Made by a program: the position numbers and the translations under genes. A stretch of DNA of 64,000 bases from Sphingomonas aurea (lineage in GTDB: Bacteria > Pseudomonadota > Alphaproteobacteria > Sphingomonadales > Sphingomonadaceae), in NCBI RefSeq assembly GCF_030678875.1, contig NZ_JAUUDS010000005.1, positions 1 through 64,000 of the forward strand. The letters are read 5' to 3'. The notes under the pieces are model-generated. The model worked only from the letters and a program-made list of their open reading frames with translations. It was not told the DNA's origin and did no database searches. Of the stretch, positions 7,226-15,256 are shown piece by piece. The number at the start of each line of letters is the position of its first letter. Position 1 is the first letter of the stretch.

Positions 7226-7744
7226 TTACGCTTGCGGGCAGTCGCCGGGGCGGGTGACCGTCTCGCGGCGGGTCGACCAGCGGCTGGCGGCGTTCATCGT
7301 CGCGGTGTCATGGACGCAGACCTGCGCCTTCTCGACATTGCCGTCCTCGGCGATCAGCACGGTCCAGTTGCGGGCGGCGCAGTTGTGCGGCGCGCAGCCA
7401 TGCGACGCGATCATGCTGCCCTGGCGAAAGATCGGCACGCTGGTGACGTCGCGGCCGACGATCTCGCGCCGGATCTTCTCGTCGGGCAGCGCGTCGAGCA
7501 TCGCGTTCGCGACCTCGGTCCGGTCGTAGAAGGATACCCCGTCGACCGCGTCGCGCGGGTAATGGCCGACATAGGCGGTCAGCGGCGTGCCGTTGCGCTG
7601 GCCCGCGACCGGTTCGGGCGCCTGGGTAACGGGCGGCACGAAGCCGCTGGCGGCGACCTCGTTGGTCTGGGCGGAACGGTCGGGATCGCGGTTGCAGGCT
7701 GCCAGTGCGAGGATTGCCAGACCTGCCATCGCCACGCATCTCAT
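7226..7744 (-). CDS. Lipoprotein of unknown function
   Basis: 172 residues. ATG at 7744 is preferred to an upstream start because GGAGGAGACGG sits before it and the signal begins at once; the lipobox is LALAAC. The mature part contains SHGCAPHNCAARNWTVLIAE and a CVHD segment, so three or more cysteines could pair in the periplasm. The GCxPHNC plus WTVLI wording resembles small secreted inhibitor-type proteins (an Ivy-like lysozyme inhibitor is possible), but I cannot confirm that. It lies just upstream of the PEBP-like gene on the same strand. Confidence 0.75.
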   Translation of the reverse strand: MRCVAMAGLAILALAACNRDPDRSAQTNEVAASGFVPPVTQAPEPVAGQRNGTPLTAYVGHYPRDAVDGVSFYDRTEVANAMLDALPDEKIRREIVGRDVTSVPIFRQGSMIASHGCAPHNCAARNWTVLIAEDGNVEKAQVCVHDTATMNAASRWSTRRETVTRPGDCPQA

Positions 7745-7802
7745 CCTACCGTCTCCTCCGTCCACCGGGAACGTCCCGACGCGTCAGGAGGTTGCGTCGG
7801 TC

Positions 7803-8213
7803 ATGGAGCATGATCTCGAGCGGTTCGTGACGGCACAGGCCGACAGTTACGAGCAGGCGCTGGCCGAGCTGCGGCGCGGGGCCAAGCGAAGTCACTGGAT
7901 GTGGTGGATCTTTCCGCAGATCGCCGGGCTCGGGCGGAGCGAAACGGCGCGCGTCTACGCGATCGGGTCGGCGGCGGAGGCGCGGGCCTATCTGACGCAT
8001 CCGGTGCTGGGGCCGCGCCTGGTCGAGGCGACGCAGGCGGTAACGGCGGCGCCGGGGAGTGCGGAGGCGATCATGGGAGCGATCGATGCGATGAAGCTGC
8101 GGTCGTCGATGACGCTGTTCGCTGCGGTGGCGGACGATGCGGAAGTGTTCGAGGCAGCGCTGACACGGTTCTTCGGTGGTGCGCGCGATGCCGCGACGCT
8201 GCGGCTGTTGTGA
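7803..8213 (+). CDS. DUF1810 family protein
   Basis: 136 residues from ATG at 7803 (AGGAGG about ten bases upstream). The DUF1810 hallmarks are present: LERFVTAQ near the start, KRSHWMWWIFPQIAGLG, YAIGSAAEARAYLTHPVLGP and IDAMKLRSSMTLFA. Family members (E. coli YbiA-neighbour type, often called calpastatin-like in old annotations) are small cytoplasmic proteins without an established activity. It diverges from the lipoprotein gene across 58 bases. Confidence 0.9.
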   Translation: MEHDLERFVTAQADSYEQALAELRRGAKRSHWMWWIFPQIAGLGRSETARVYAIGSAAEARAYLTHPVLGPRLVEATQAVTAAPGSAEAIMGAIDAMKLRSSMTLFAAVADDAEVFEAALTRFFGGARDAATLRLL

Positions 8214-8234
8214 CCTGCTTCCCTTCCCTCCCCT

Positions 8235-8330
8235 GTCATCCCCGCGGAGGCGGGGATCCATAAACGCTGCCGGAGCGGCTCTTTCGCGAACGTCAGCGTA
8301 TCTGGATTCCCGCTGCCGCGGGAATGACGG
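8235..8330. repeat. Paired palindromic repeat, copy 1
   Basis: Two inverted units face each other: GTCATCCCCGCGGAGGCGGG at the left and CCCGCTGCCGCGGGAATGAC at the right, with CGCTG/GTCAGCG inner arms. It sits between convergent genes. Members of this family recur at eleven further places in the window. Confidence 0.85.
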
Positions 8331-8344
8331 CGGTGGGACGCGCC

Positions 8345-8860
8345 TTACGCTTGCGCCAGTTCCGCGCGGCTGTTGACCTTGGCGTTGGCCAGCTTGGTCA
8401 GCTTGTCGTCGGTGGCCTTTTCCTCGGCCAGCGTCTCGGACAGGATCTGCGCGCACTCGGTACGGCCGAGCTGCTCCGCCCAGGCGATCAGCGTGCCGTA
8501 GCGGGCGATCTCGTAATGCTCGACCGCCTGTGCGGAGGCGGTTAGCGCGGCGTCGAGCACCGCCTTGTCCGCGACCTCGCCTGCGACCTCGTTGGCCTCC
8601 TTGATGATGCCGTCGATCGCCGGGCAGGTGACGCCCTTGGGCTTGAGCCCCTCGAGTTCGAAGACGCGCTCTAAGCGGCGGATCTGACCCTCCGTCTCGT
8701 GCAGATGGGTTTCGAAGCCCTGCCGCAGCTCGGGGTCGGTGGCCTTCTCGATCATCTTGGGCAGCGCCTTGGTGATCTGCTGCTCGGCATAATAGACGTC
8801 CTGGAGCTGGTGGACGTACAGGTCCTGGAGCGTCGCGATGTCCTTGGAAAACAGACCCAT
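8345..8860 (-). CDS. YciE/YciF ferritin-like protein (DUF892)
   Basis: 171 residues from ATG at 8860, preceded by GAGAGGAACC; upstream codons in frame are not conserved-looking. The sequence opens LQDLYVHQLQDVYYAEQQIT and continues with helices carrying E and H at ferritin spacing: ETHLHETEGQ, EHYEIARYGTLIAWAEQLG and ETLAEEKATDDKL. The YciF family forms four-helix diiron bundles and is linked to stress responses. It is cytoplasmic, with no signal. It is a single-gene unit followed by a palindromic repeat. Confidence 0.92.
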   Translation of the reverse strand: MGLFSKDIATLQDLYVHQLQDVYYAEQQITKALPKMIEKATDPELRQGFETHLHETEGQIRRLERVFELEGLKPKGVTCPAIDGIIKEANEVAGEVADKAVLDAALTASAQAVEHYEIARYGTLIAWAEQLGRTECAQILSETLAEEKATDDKLTKLANAKVNSRAELAQA

Positions 8861-9001
8861 GACGGGTTCCTCTCGCCGATGATGGGATTGGGCACCACGC
8901 GCGTTCGACCGTCGCGTGGTGTGTCCGGTCAACGACCGCCGGCCCCGCGGGTTTCATCGCGACGGGGTGAAATCCGTATCATCTCGATCAAACGCGCGGG
9001 A

Positions 9002-10009
9002 TCAGCGGCGGACGTCGAGTCCGCCGGCCAAGTAGGCGTCGACATCGGCCTGGCGGAACAGCCCGGCATCGCCCGGCAGCGAGTGTTTGAGCACGGCGAG
9101 CGCCAGTCCGGTCGCCGCCGCCGCACCGGCGTCGCCCCCGTCACGCAGCGCGTGGAGGACGCCGGCGGCAAAGGCGTCGCCGCCGCCGATCCGGTCGACG
9201 ATGCCGGCGAGCACCACTTCCTCGGTCTGGGCATGCCCCTCACGGGTGTCGACGCGCGCGGACAGGCGGTGAAGGTCGACATGCTCGACGTGACGGGCGG
9301 TCGAGGCGATGGTCCGGAGGCGCGGGAACGCCGCGAACGCCGCCTCGGCCGCCTCGCGCCGGCGATCCTCGGCGTCGTGCGAGAATCGCCGGTCGAGCAG
9401 CAGCGCGATGTCGCGGTGGTTGCCGAACATCAGGTCGGCATGCGCGACCAGCCGGGTCAGGATGGCGCGCGGATCGGAATCCCAACGCTCCCACAATTTG
9501 CCGCGCCAGTTGCCGTCGAACGACACCGGAATGCCGCGCGCGGTCGCGGCTTCGGCGGCGGCGATGGCGCTTTCGGCCGGTACGGGGCCGAGCGCGGGGG
9601 TGATCCCCGACAGGTGCAGCCGGTCGACCCCGGCGAGCAGCGCGTCCCAGTCCCAGGCGGAAGCCGGCGCCTGCGCGAAGGCGGACCAGGCGCGGTCGTA
9701 GATCACCTCGGTCGCGCGCAGGCCCGCGCCCGAGGTGACGAAATAAAGCCCCATCCGCTCGCCGCCGAGCGCGACCGTGCGCGTGTCGACCCCGTGGCCG
9801 CGCAGGGTCGTGATCGCCGCACGGCCGAGATCGTTGTCGGGGACCATGGTGGCGAGGCCCGTGTCATGGCCGAGCCGGGCGAGCTGGGTGACGACGTTCG
9901 CCTCCGCCCCCGCGACCCACACATCGAGCCGCGGGGTCTGGAGCAGCAGCTCGCGCCCCGGGGGAGAGAGGCGGAGCATGACTTCGCCGAAGGCCAGGAA
10001 TTTGGGCAT
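9002..10009 (-). CDS. kdgK: 2-dehydro-3-deoxygluconokinase (PfkB family)
   Basis: 335 residues. PfkB-type sugar kinase: start MPKFLAFGEVMLRLSPPGRE, substrate lid region AGAEANVVTQLARLGHDT and the C-terminal anion-hole/catalytic motif DRIGGGDAFAAG with the base Asp. It should phosphorylate 2-keto-3-deoxygluconate to KDPG. The assignment to KDG rather than another sugar rests on length and on the kduI and kduD genes upstream on the same strand, which produce KDG. A palindromic repeat lies between kduD and kdgK, so the kinase may have its own promoter or a processed transcript. Confidence 0.9.
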   Translation of the reverse strand: MPKFLAFGEVMLRLSPPGRELLLQTPRLDVWVAGAEANVVTQLARLGHDTGLATMVPDNDLGRAAITTLRGHGVDTRTVALGGERMGLYFVTSGAGLRATEVIYDRAWSAFAQAPASAWDWDALLAGVDRLHLSGITPALGPVPAESAIAAAEAATARGIPVSFDGNWRGKLWERWDSDPRAILTRLVAHADLMFGNHRDIALLLDRRFSHDAEDRRREAAEAAFAAFPRLRTIASTARHVEHVDLHRLSARVDTREGHAQTEEVVLAGIVDRIGGGDAFAAGVLHALRDGGDAGAAAATGLALAVLKHSLPGDAGLFRQADVDAYLAGGLDVRR

Positions 10010-10051
10010 CTTGTTCGTTCCCCCAAAGCGTCCCGAGTACGCGCTTTAATC

Positions 10052-10148
10052 CGTCATCCCCGCGCAGGCGGGGATCCATAAACGCTGACGATGCAATCAG
10101 AGCCTCGGCGTCAGCGCGTCTGGATCCCCGCCTGCGCGGGGATGACGG
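10052..10148. repeat. Paired palindromic repeat, copy 2
   Basis: Left unit CGTCATCCCCGCGCAGGCGG, right unit CCGCCTGCGCGGGGATGACG, with AAACGCTGAC and GTCAGCGCG as inner arms. It separates kduD from kdgK inside one gene cluster, so it becomes part of any read-through transcript as a strong hairpin pair. Confidence 0.9.
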
Positions 10149-10171
10149 AAGTGGTTAAAGCCCACCCACGT

Positions 10172-10927
10172 TCACCGCGCCAACCAGCCACCATCGACGG
10201 CGAGGATATGGCCCTGGACATAATCCGCCGCGCGGCTGGCGAGGAACACCGCCGCCCCGCCCAGGTCGGCGGGATCGCCCCAGCGGCCGGCGGGTATCCG
10301 GTCGAGGATCGCGCGATTGCGCGTCTCGTCGGCCTGCAGCGCGGCGGTGTTGTTGGTGGCGATGTAGCCGGGCGCGATGGCGTTGACGGTCACGCCCTTG
10401 CCCGCCCACTCGTTGGCGAGCAGCTTGGTCAGCCCGCCGATGCCCGATTTGGAGGCGGTGTAGCTCGGCACGCGGATACCGCCCTGGAACGTCAGCATCG
10501 AGGCGATGTTGATGATCCGCCCCGCCCCTTGCGCGATCATGTGCCGCCCGGCCGCCTGGCAGAGGAAGAAGACCGATTTCAGGTTGGTGTCGACCACCGC
10601 GTCCCAGTCCGCCTCGGTAAAGTCGACCGCGTCGGCGCGGCGGATGATGCCGGCATTGTTGACCAGGATGTCGAGGCCGCCGAGCGCGGCGAGCGTCTCG
10701 TCGACGACGCGGCCGACCGGCTCGATCGTCGACAGGTCGGCCGCGACGATCGCGGCGCGGCGGCCGAGCGCGCGGATCTGCGCGGCGGTGTCCTCCGCCG
10801 GGGTGCGGCCGACGCACGCAACGTCGGCACCGGCGGCGGCGAGCGCCAGCGCGATCGCCTGGCCGATACCGGTATTGGCGCCGGTGACGATCGCGACCTT
10901 TCCGGTCAGATCGAACGGATTGCTCAT
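10172..10927 (-). CDS. kduD: 2-dehydro-3-deoxy-D-gluconate 5-dehydrogenase (SDR)
   Basis: 251 residues, a short-chain dehydrogenase with [20 protein letters not shown] for NAD(P) binding, the NNAGI motif, and catalytic Ser (IASML), Tyr and Lys in [11 protein letters not shown]. KduD converts 3-deoxy-D-glycero-2,5-hexodiulosonate to 2-keto-3-deoxygluconate. The specific name rests on the segment [20 protein letters not shown], typical of KduD, and on the four-base overlap with kduI, which makes its substrate. Confidence 0.92.
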   Translation of the reverse strand: MSNPFDLTGKVAIVTGANTGIGQAIALALAAAGADVACVGRTPAEDTAAQIRALGRRAAIVAADLSTIEPVGRVVDETLAALGGLDILVNNAGIIRRADAVDFTEADWDAVVDTNLKSVFFLCQAAGRHMIAQGAGRIINIASMLTFQGGIRVPSYTASKSGIGGLTKLLANEWAGKGVTVNAIAPGYIATNNTAALQADETRNRAILDRIPAGRWGDPADLGGAAVFLASRAADYVQGHILAVDGGWLAR

Positions 10928-11763
10928 GCCAGCTGACAGATATCGAGGACGTTCATGTCGGTATAATCCTGGTTCTCGCCCGCCATCGCCCAGATGAAGG
11001 CATAGGCTTTCGTGCCCGAGCCCATGTGCACGGACCAGGGCGGGCTGATGACCGCCTGCTCGTCGGCGACGACGATGTGGCGCAGTCCCTCGCCCTCACC
11101 CATGTAGTGGAAGACGCGGTCGTTCTCGCCACCCAGGCCGAAATAGAAATAGATTTCGCTGCGCCGCTCATGGACGTGCGGCGGCATGGTGTTCCAGACG
11201 CTGCCGGGTTTCAGCACGGTCAGGCCCATCACCAGCTGTGCCGAGTCGCAGACGCCGGGGATGACCAGCTGATAGATGGTGCGCGCGTTCGATTCCCCCA
11301 GCGAGCCGCGCTCCAGCGCATTGGCGTCGGCGATGCCGAGCTTGCGGGTGGCGAAGGCCCGATGCGCCGGGCAGGACGCGAGATAGAAGCGGGCGCCCTC
11401 GCCCGCGAAGATCACGTCGCGCGCGCCCATCGTGACGTAGAGGCAATCCATCCGGCCGAGCGCGAACGTCTGCCCGTCGACGGTAACGCTGCCGTCCGCC
11501 TCGCCGACATTGACGATCGCCAGTTCGCGCCGTTCGAGGAAGGGGTGGCCGGCCGCGGACGCGGGTTCGCTCTGGTCGGGCAGGCGGACGGGCGCCTCGG
11601 CGACGACGACGCCACCGATCACGAAGCGTTCGGCATGGGTATAGGTCAGTACGCACTCACCGACACGGAACAGCCGATCGATCAGGTACCGGTCGCGCAG
11701 GTCCTGGTTGGCGGCGCCCGCCATCATGTCGGGATGGGTGGCGTAGTAGGTCCGGTCGAACAT
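10924..11763 (-). CDS. kduI: 5-dehydro-4-deoxy-D-glucuronate isomerase
   Basis: 279 residues, the usual KduI length. It opens [13 protein letters not shown] and has the cupin metal site in [16 protein letters not shown] with further E and H downstream. The enzyme isomerises 5-keto-4-deoxyuronate, the breakdown product of unsaturated oligogalacturonates or alginate-like uronates. Start ATG at 11763 has AAGGGAG upstream. Its stop overlaps kduD by four bases (ATGA), so both are translated from one message. Confidence 0.95.
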   Translation of the reverse strand: MFDRTYYATHPDMMAGAANQDLRDRYLIDRLFRVGECVLTYTHAERFVIGGVVVAEAPVRLPDQSEPASAAGHPFLERRELAIVNVGEADGSVTVDGQTFALGRMDCLYVTMGARDVIFAGEGARFYLASCPAHRAFATRKLGIADANALERGSLGESNARTIYQLVIPGVCDSAQLVMGLTVLKPGSVWNTMPPHVHERRSEIYFYFGLGGENDRVFHYMGEGEGLRHIVVADEQAVISPPWSVHMGSGTKAYAFIWAMAGENQDYTDMNVLDICQLA

Positions 11764-11817
11764 GCGGGCTCCCTTGCGACCGGATCGGTAACCGGGGTCA
11801 GATCGCGTCGCAACCCA
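11764..11817 (-). promoter_or_regulatory. Candidate operator/promoter of the kdu operon
   Basis: The gap between the LacI-family gene and kduI holds an odd palindrome CGGTAACCG (11786-11794) inside flanking inverted arms TTGCGAC (11774-11780) and GTCGCAA (11807-11813). LacI-family operators are typically such short palindromes. The site would let the neighbouring regulator repress kduI, kduD and kdgK. This is inferred from position and symmetry only. Confidence 0.4.
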
Positions 11818-12831
11818 TCAGGCGGCCGGGATGGACACGGATCGGCGCTGGACCAGGGCGGAGGGGAACAGCGCCGGCTCGTCGGGTGCATCCGGCGTCG
11901 CGATCAACTTGCGCGCGGCGGCACGGGCCATGTCCACCACCGGCCAGCGCACCGTGGTGAGCGGCGGCCAGGCCTGCGCGGCGGTCGGCGTGTCGTCAAA
12001 GCCGACGACCGACAGGTCGCGCGGCACGGCCAGCCCGCGGTCATGGGCGGCGTGGATGACGCCGGCCGCCATCTCGTCGTTGCACGCGAAGATCGCGGTC
12101 GGGCGCGGCACCCGATCGAGCAGCCGCTCCGCCGCTTCTAGTCCCGAGGCGAAGGTGTAGCGGCCCGGCGCCACCAGCTCCTCCGCTACCGCCAGGCCAG
12201 CGTCGGCGAGCGCGTCCTCGAACCCCAGCCGCCGCTCGGTGCCTGAGCGAAAGCCCGGCGGGCCGGCGATCAGGCCGATGCGGCGATGCCCCTGTTCGAT
12301 CAGGAACGCGACGGCGCTGCGGACTGCCGCCCGATCGTCGGAGGCGACGCTGCGCGCGGCATCGTCGAGCGGGGCCGAGCCCATGCGGACATAGCGGCAG
12401 CCAAGCTCTGCGCAGAGCGCGGCGACGGCGTCGTCCTCGCTGATCGGCGGCAGCAGCAGCACGCCATGGAGGCGCTGGCGTTCCAGGAAGTGGCGCAGGT
12501 CGGCGGACATCGTCGCGGCGTCGCGGTCGAGCGGGCGCACCACCATCTCGAACTCGGTGCCGCGCAGCCCCTCCAGCATGCCGCGCTGGACGCTCATCAC
12601 CGTCTGCGCGTTGGCATTGTCGTGAACCAGCCCAACCAAAAAGTTGCGCCGCAACGCCAACGCACGCGCCTGCGGGTTGGGAACATAGCCGAGCTGGCCG
12701 ATCACCGCCTCGACCTGCGCCCGCGTGTCGGGACCGAGCAGCGGCGAGCGGTTGATGACGCGGCTGACCGTCTTCTTCGACACGCCCGCCAGCCGTGCCA
12801 CGTCGTTGATGGTCGGCTGCCCGCTCCTCAT
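11818..12831 (-). CDS. LacI-family transcriptional regulator of uronate catabolism
   Basis: 337 residues from ATG at 12831; the in-frame extension upstream overlaps non-coding sequence and is Arg/Pro-rich. The N-terminal HTH reads TINDVARLAGVSKKTVSRVI with the hinge NPQARALALRRN. The periplasmic-binding-like effector domain follows, with IGLIAGPPGFRSGTERRLGF and the C-terminal PRDLSVVGFDDTPTAAQAWP. It lies 54 bases upstream of kduI on the same strand, so it probably regulates that operon, with KDG or a uronate as inducer (inference). Confidence 0.92.
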   Translation of the reverse strand: MRSGQPTINDVARLAGVSKKTVSRVINRSPLLGPDTRAQVEAVIGQLGYVPNPQARALALRRNFLVGLVHDNANAQTVMSVQRGMLEGLRGTEFEMVVRPLDRDAATMSADLRHFLERQRLHGVLLLPPISEDDAVAALCAELGCRYVRMGSAPLDDAARSVASDDRAAVRSAVAFLIEQGHRRIGLIAGPPGFRSGTERRLGFEDALADAGLAVAEELVAPGRYTFASGLEAAERLLDRVPRPTAIFACNDEMAAGVIHAAHDRGLAVPRDLSVVGFDDTPTAAQAWPPLTTVRWPVVDMARAAARKLIATPDAPDEPALFPSALVQRRSVSIPAA

Positions 12832-12880
12832 CGTCGCTTCGATCCATGGCGGTGCGTGTGCCCTGAAACCAGCAGGAGCA

Positions 12881-13348
12881 TCATGCGGGCGCCTGCCCCC
12901 ACACCGCCGCGGCGGTACGGCGGATGTTGCCGGTGCCGGCAAACAGCTGCGGCACGCCGGCGCGCTCGACCAGGATGTGGGCGCGGGTCCGCTGCGCCAT
13001 GGCCAGCGTCGCGGGACGAAAGCTGCTCCACGCCTCGACCACGTCCTGCGACGCCCACAGGTTCATATAGGTGCGATAGGCGTCGCCGGCGGCGATGCAA
13101 TTCGCCTTCATCCGGGTGGCGGCGGCAATCTGGGTCGCGGTGCCGCGGCGGAGGACGGGGTCGAATATCTCGTGGTGCTTGAACAGCTGATAGGCGCGCA
13201 GCAACCGGAACAGTTCCAGCCGCGACTTCGCCAGCGCCGCGCGGACATCGTCGGGCCGCCGGCGCATCAGGTCGAGCGCCGCGGCCAAGTGATCCAATAT
13301 GCCCTGCTGGTGATCGTGCAGACGATCCAGCGCATGGTCAGTGTTCAT
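12881..13348 (-). CDS. Helical protein, possibly hemerythrin-like
   Basis: 155 residues, nearly all helical, no signal peptide. LHDHQQGILDHL near the start and LLRAYQLFKHHEIFDPVL about 40 residues on have the H..H and HHE-F-P spacing of HHE/hemerythrin cation-binding domains, and RTRAHILVERAGV could add a late His. That points to a diiron or oxygen-binding bundle, but the later ligands do not clearly fit, so I rate this as weak. It lies 49 bases upstream of the LacI gene on the same strand. Confidence 0.6.
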   Translation of the reverse strand: MNTDHALDRLHDHQQGILDHLAAALDLMRRRPDDVRAALAKSRLELFRLLRAYQLFKHHEIFDPVLRRGTATQIAAATRMKANCIAAGDAYRTYMNLWASQDVVEAWSSFRPATLAMAQRTRAHILVERAGVPQLFAGTGNIRRTAAAVWGQAPA

Positions 13349-13423
13349 GACCCGATGGACTATGGAGCGGGCGGTTAACGGGTTCTGCCGTTGCGATCCA
13401 TCGTTCGACGATTGTCTAACGGT

Positions 13424-14014
13424 TCAGATGGCTTGCAACCAGTCTTCCAGCGACAGGTCGGTGGTCGCGCGGACATCGGCACCCATCGTGCCGGCCATGA
13501 TGTCGAGCGCCCAGCGCGTTCGCTGCTGGTCGAAGCTGGCGACCGTGTCGGCCGGCACCCACAGGCCATATTCGCGCATATGCGCGTCGGCGGCGGTGAA
13601 CAGGACGCAGATGTCGGCGGCGATGCCGGTCAGGATCAGCCGGCTCGCCTCCAGCCGGGGCAGCAGCACCGGCAGGTTGGTGGCATAGAAGCCCGAGAAT
13701 TGCGGCTTGATGACGAAATAGTCGGCGTCGCGCGGGGTCAGCCGGCGCGCGATATCGGCACCGGGACCGCCATGGTCCTGCACCCGCGCGACCAGCGCCG
13801 ATCGGTCGGAATGCCAGCGATCGCCATTGTCGTTGACGTAGATGACCGGCACGTCGGCCGCATCCGCGGCATCACGCAGGGCCAGGATCGCCTCTGCCGC
13901 GGCGAGCGCCGGCTGCCGGATCGCCTCGGCATCGTCGAAGTCGAGGTCGTTTATCATGTCGACGATCAGCAGCGCCGTCTGCCCCGGTGCGGGAGCGGTG
14001 ATCCGTCCGTCCAT
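13424..14014 (-). CDS. Isochorismatase-family cysteine hydrolase
   Basis: 196 residues. The catalytic triad of the family is visible: Asp in ALLIVDMINDLDF, Lys in YFVIKPQFSGFYAT and Cys in ILTGIAADICVLFTAADAHM, with the preceding non-proline cis-peptide region. Family members hydrolyse amides or vinyl ethers (nicotinamidase, isochorismatase, peroxyureidoacrylate amidohydrolase); the substrate cannot be named from sequence. No signal peptide. It stands alone between the hemerythrin-like gene and an orphan. Confidence 0.9.
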   Translation of the reverse strand: MDGRITAPAPGQTALLIVDMINDLDFDDAEAIRQPALAAAEAILALRDAADAADVPVIYVNDNGDRWHSDRSALVARVQDHGGPGADIARRLTPRDADYFVIKPQFSGFYATNLPVLLPRLEASRLILTGIAADICVLFTAADAHMREYGLWVPADTVASFDQQRTRWALDIMAGTMGADVRATTDLSLEDWLQAI

Positions 14015-14059
14015 CCCGGCACCATAGACGCACCCGATGCGGCGCGCCTTGACGCAAAT

Positions 14060-14458
14060 CTACCGGTGGGCGGCGGCCGCGCGGGCGACGTCGATGCTGT
14101 CGACCAGCAGCTCGTACTGGCTGGCTGAGAAGCCCGCCGACAGGAAGTCGCGCACCGCATGCGAGGGCACGGTATAGCCATAATGCCAGCTGAGCACCGC
14201 GATGCGACGCAGCGCCTCCAGCCGTGGATCGGCCAGGCGCGGGTCGCGGCGACCGCCGAACAGCGCCCCCATCGCAATCGCGATGCGGCCCGGCGTGCGC
14301 AGCGATGCCAGCCGATCGGTCCGGGCGATCGCGACCACCGACCATTCCAGCGCCGACAGATGCGGTTTCGCGGCGGAGGACGCTTGGGTAGCGACGGGGC
14401 GGGTCGTCACCTCTCCGGTGGCAGCGGTGCCGGCGTCGGCGAACGAGACATAGGCCAT
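14060..14458 (-). CDS. Orphan protein under apparent TetR control
   Basis: 132 residues that I do not recognise. The first 33 are polar and Ala/Thr-rich without a signal peptide; the rest is helical and includes SALEWSVVAIARTDRLASLR and VLSWHYGYTVPSHAVRDFL. No catalytic motif stands out. Upstream on its own strand, between it and the tetR gene, lie two TACCnnnnGGTA palindromes identical in type to one at the tetR start, so this gene is a likely regulon member. Its nearness to formaldehyde-type detoxification genes hints at a stress role, which is inference only. Confidence 0.65.
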   Translation of the reverse strand: MAYVSFADAGTAATGEVTTRPVATQASSAAKPHLSALEWSVVAIARTDRLASLRTPGRIAIAMGALFGGRRDPRLADPRLEALRRIAVLSWHYGYTVPSHAVRDFLSAGFSASQYELLVDSIDVARAAAAHR

Positions 14459-14510
14459 GGCGAACTCCCTGATCCGGTCCGGGTCGGCGCCTTCGCCGCC
14501 ACCCGTTCTG

Positions 14511-14522
14511 TACCATGTGGTA
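14511..14522. promoter_or_regulatory. TetR operator candidate, site 1
   Basis: TACCATGTGGTA is a palindrome of the form TACCnnnnGGTA, 53 bases upstream of the orphan's ATG at 14458. It shares its arms with sites at 14558 and 15190, all around the tetR gene. Confidence 0.55.
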
Positions 14523-14557
14523 TATTAACGTTGGAAATGCTCGTCAACGACTTTCTG

Positions 14558-14569
14558 TACCGACCGGTA
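14558..14569. promoter_or_regulatory. TetR operator candidate, site 2
   Basis: TACCGACCGGTA, same TACCnnnnGGTA form. Centre-to-centre distance to site 1 is 47 bases. The inner CGACCGGTAT is identical to the inner sequence of site 3 at the tetR start. Confidence 0.6.
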
Positions 14570-14578
14570 TTTTTCTTG

Positions 14579-15190
14579 CTAGGCGCTCGGCCAGATCGCC
14601 AGCGTGGTATCGACCAACCGCTCCAGCTCCTCGCGCGACGCGCCCGAGCCGGCCTGCACCGCCATCCCCTGCAGGATCGCGTAGAGATAGCTGGTCAGCC
14701 CGCCGACATCGACGTGCGGCGGCAGGTCGCCCTCTGCCTTGGCACGCTCGAACCGCGCGACCAGCGCCGCCTGGGACGAGGCGCGGCGGGCGATCACGTC
14801 GGCCTTGATCGACTCGGCCTCCGCCCCGCACGCCATCGAGTGGATCACGCCCAGGCAGCCCTTGGGATCGCAGCTGCTGGTCTGCGTCGCCACCGCGCCG
14901 CGCATGAAGCATTCCGCCACGCTGCGCGCGGTCGGCTGTTCCAGAGCGACGCCGACATAGGCGAGCTTCTCCGCCTCGTAGAGGTCCAATGCCTTGTGGA
15001 ACAAGGCTTCCTTGTTGCCGAACGCGGCGTAGAGGCTGGGCTTGGTGATGCCCATCGCCTCGGTCAGGTCGGCCATCGAGGCGCCCTCATAGCCCTTCGT
15101 CCAGAACACGCGCAGCGCCGCCGCCAGTGCGCGATCGGTGCAGAATTCCCGGGGCCGGCCCTTGGGCGCGACGCTGACCATAGCTTCCAT
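14579..15190 (-). CDS. TetR/AcrR-family transcriptional repressor
   Basis: 203 residues from ATG at 15190 (ATG at 15181 is possible). The N-terminal HTH reads MADLTEAMGITKPSLYAAFGNKE when taken in parts: GASMADLTEAMGITKPSLY then AAFGNKEALF. The ligand domain contains three close cysteines in SSCDPKGCLGVIHSMACG, which could sense electrophiles as in NemR-type regulators (inference). It diverges from S-formylglutathione hydrolase, and TACCnnnnGGTA-type palindromes lie at its own start and before the orphan downstream, so it probably regulates itself, both neighbours and perhaps the FAD reductase. Confidence 0.9.
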   Translation of the reverse strand: MEAMVSVAPKGRPREFCTDRALAAALRVFWTKGYEGASMADLTEAMGITKPSLYAAFGNKEALFHKALDLYEAEKLAYVGVALEQPTARSVAECFMRGAVATQTSSCDPKGCLGVIHSMACGAEAESIKADVIARRASSQAALVARFERAKAEGDLPPHVDVGGLTSYLYAILQGMAVQAGSGASREELERLVDTTLAIWPSA

Positions 15191-15201
15191 AACGACCGGT
15201 A
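15190..15201. promoter_or_regulatory. TetR operator candidate, site 3, overlapping a -10 box
   Basis: TAACGACCGGTA (one arm base off TACCnnnnGGTA) touches the tetR start codon and runs into TATAAT at 15202-15207 on the plus strand, a perfect -10 hexamer for the fghA gene. No good -35 is seen at the normal distance. Binding here would block both divergent genes. Confidence 0.55.
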
Positions 15202-15256
15202 TATAATGGCGATACAAGCGATTGCCAAGCGCGGCAGGCGCGGCGAAAGACGGGGC

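Noticed and set aside
8699..10081. 460-codon plus-strand ORF
   Set aside because: Antisense to kdgK and the YciF-like gene, Arg/Gly/Ala-rich, no motif; a GC-rich shadow.
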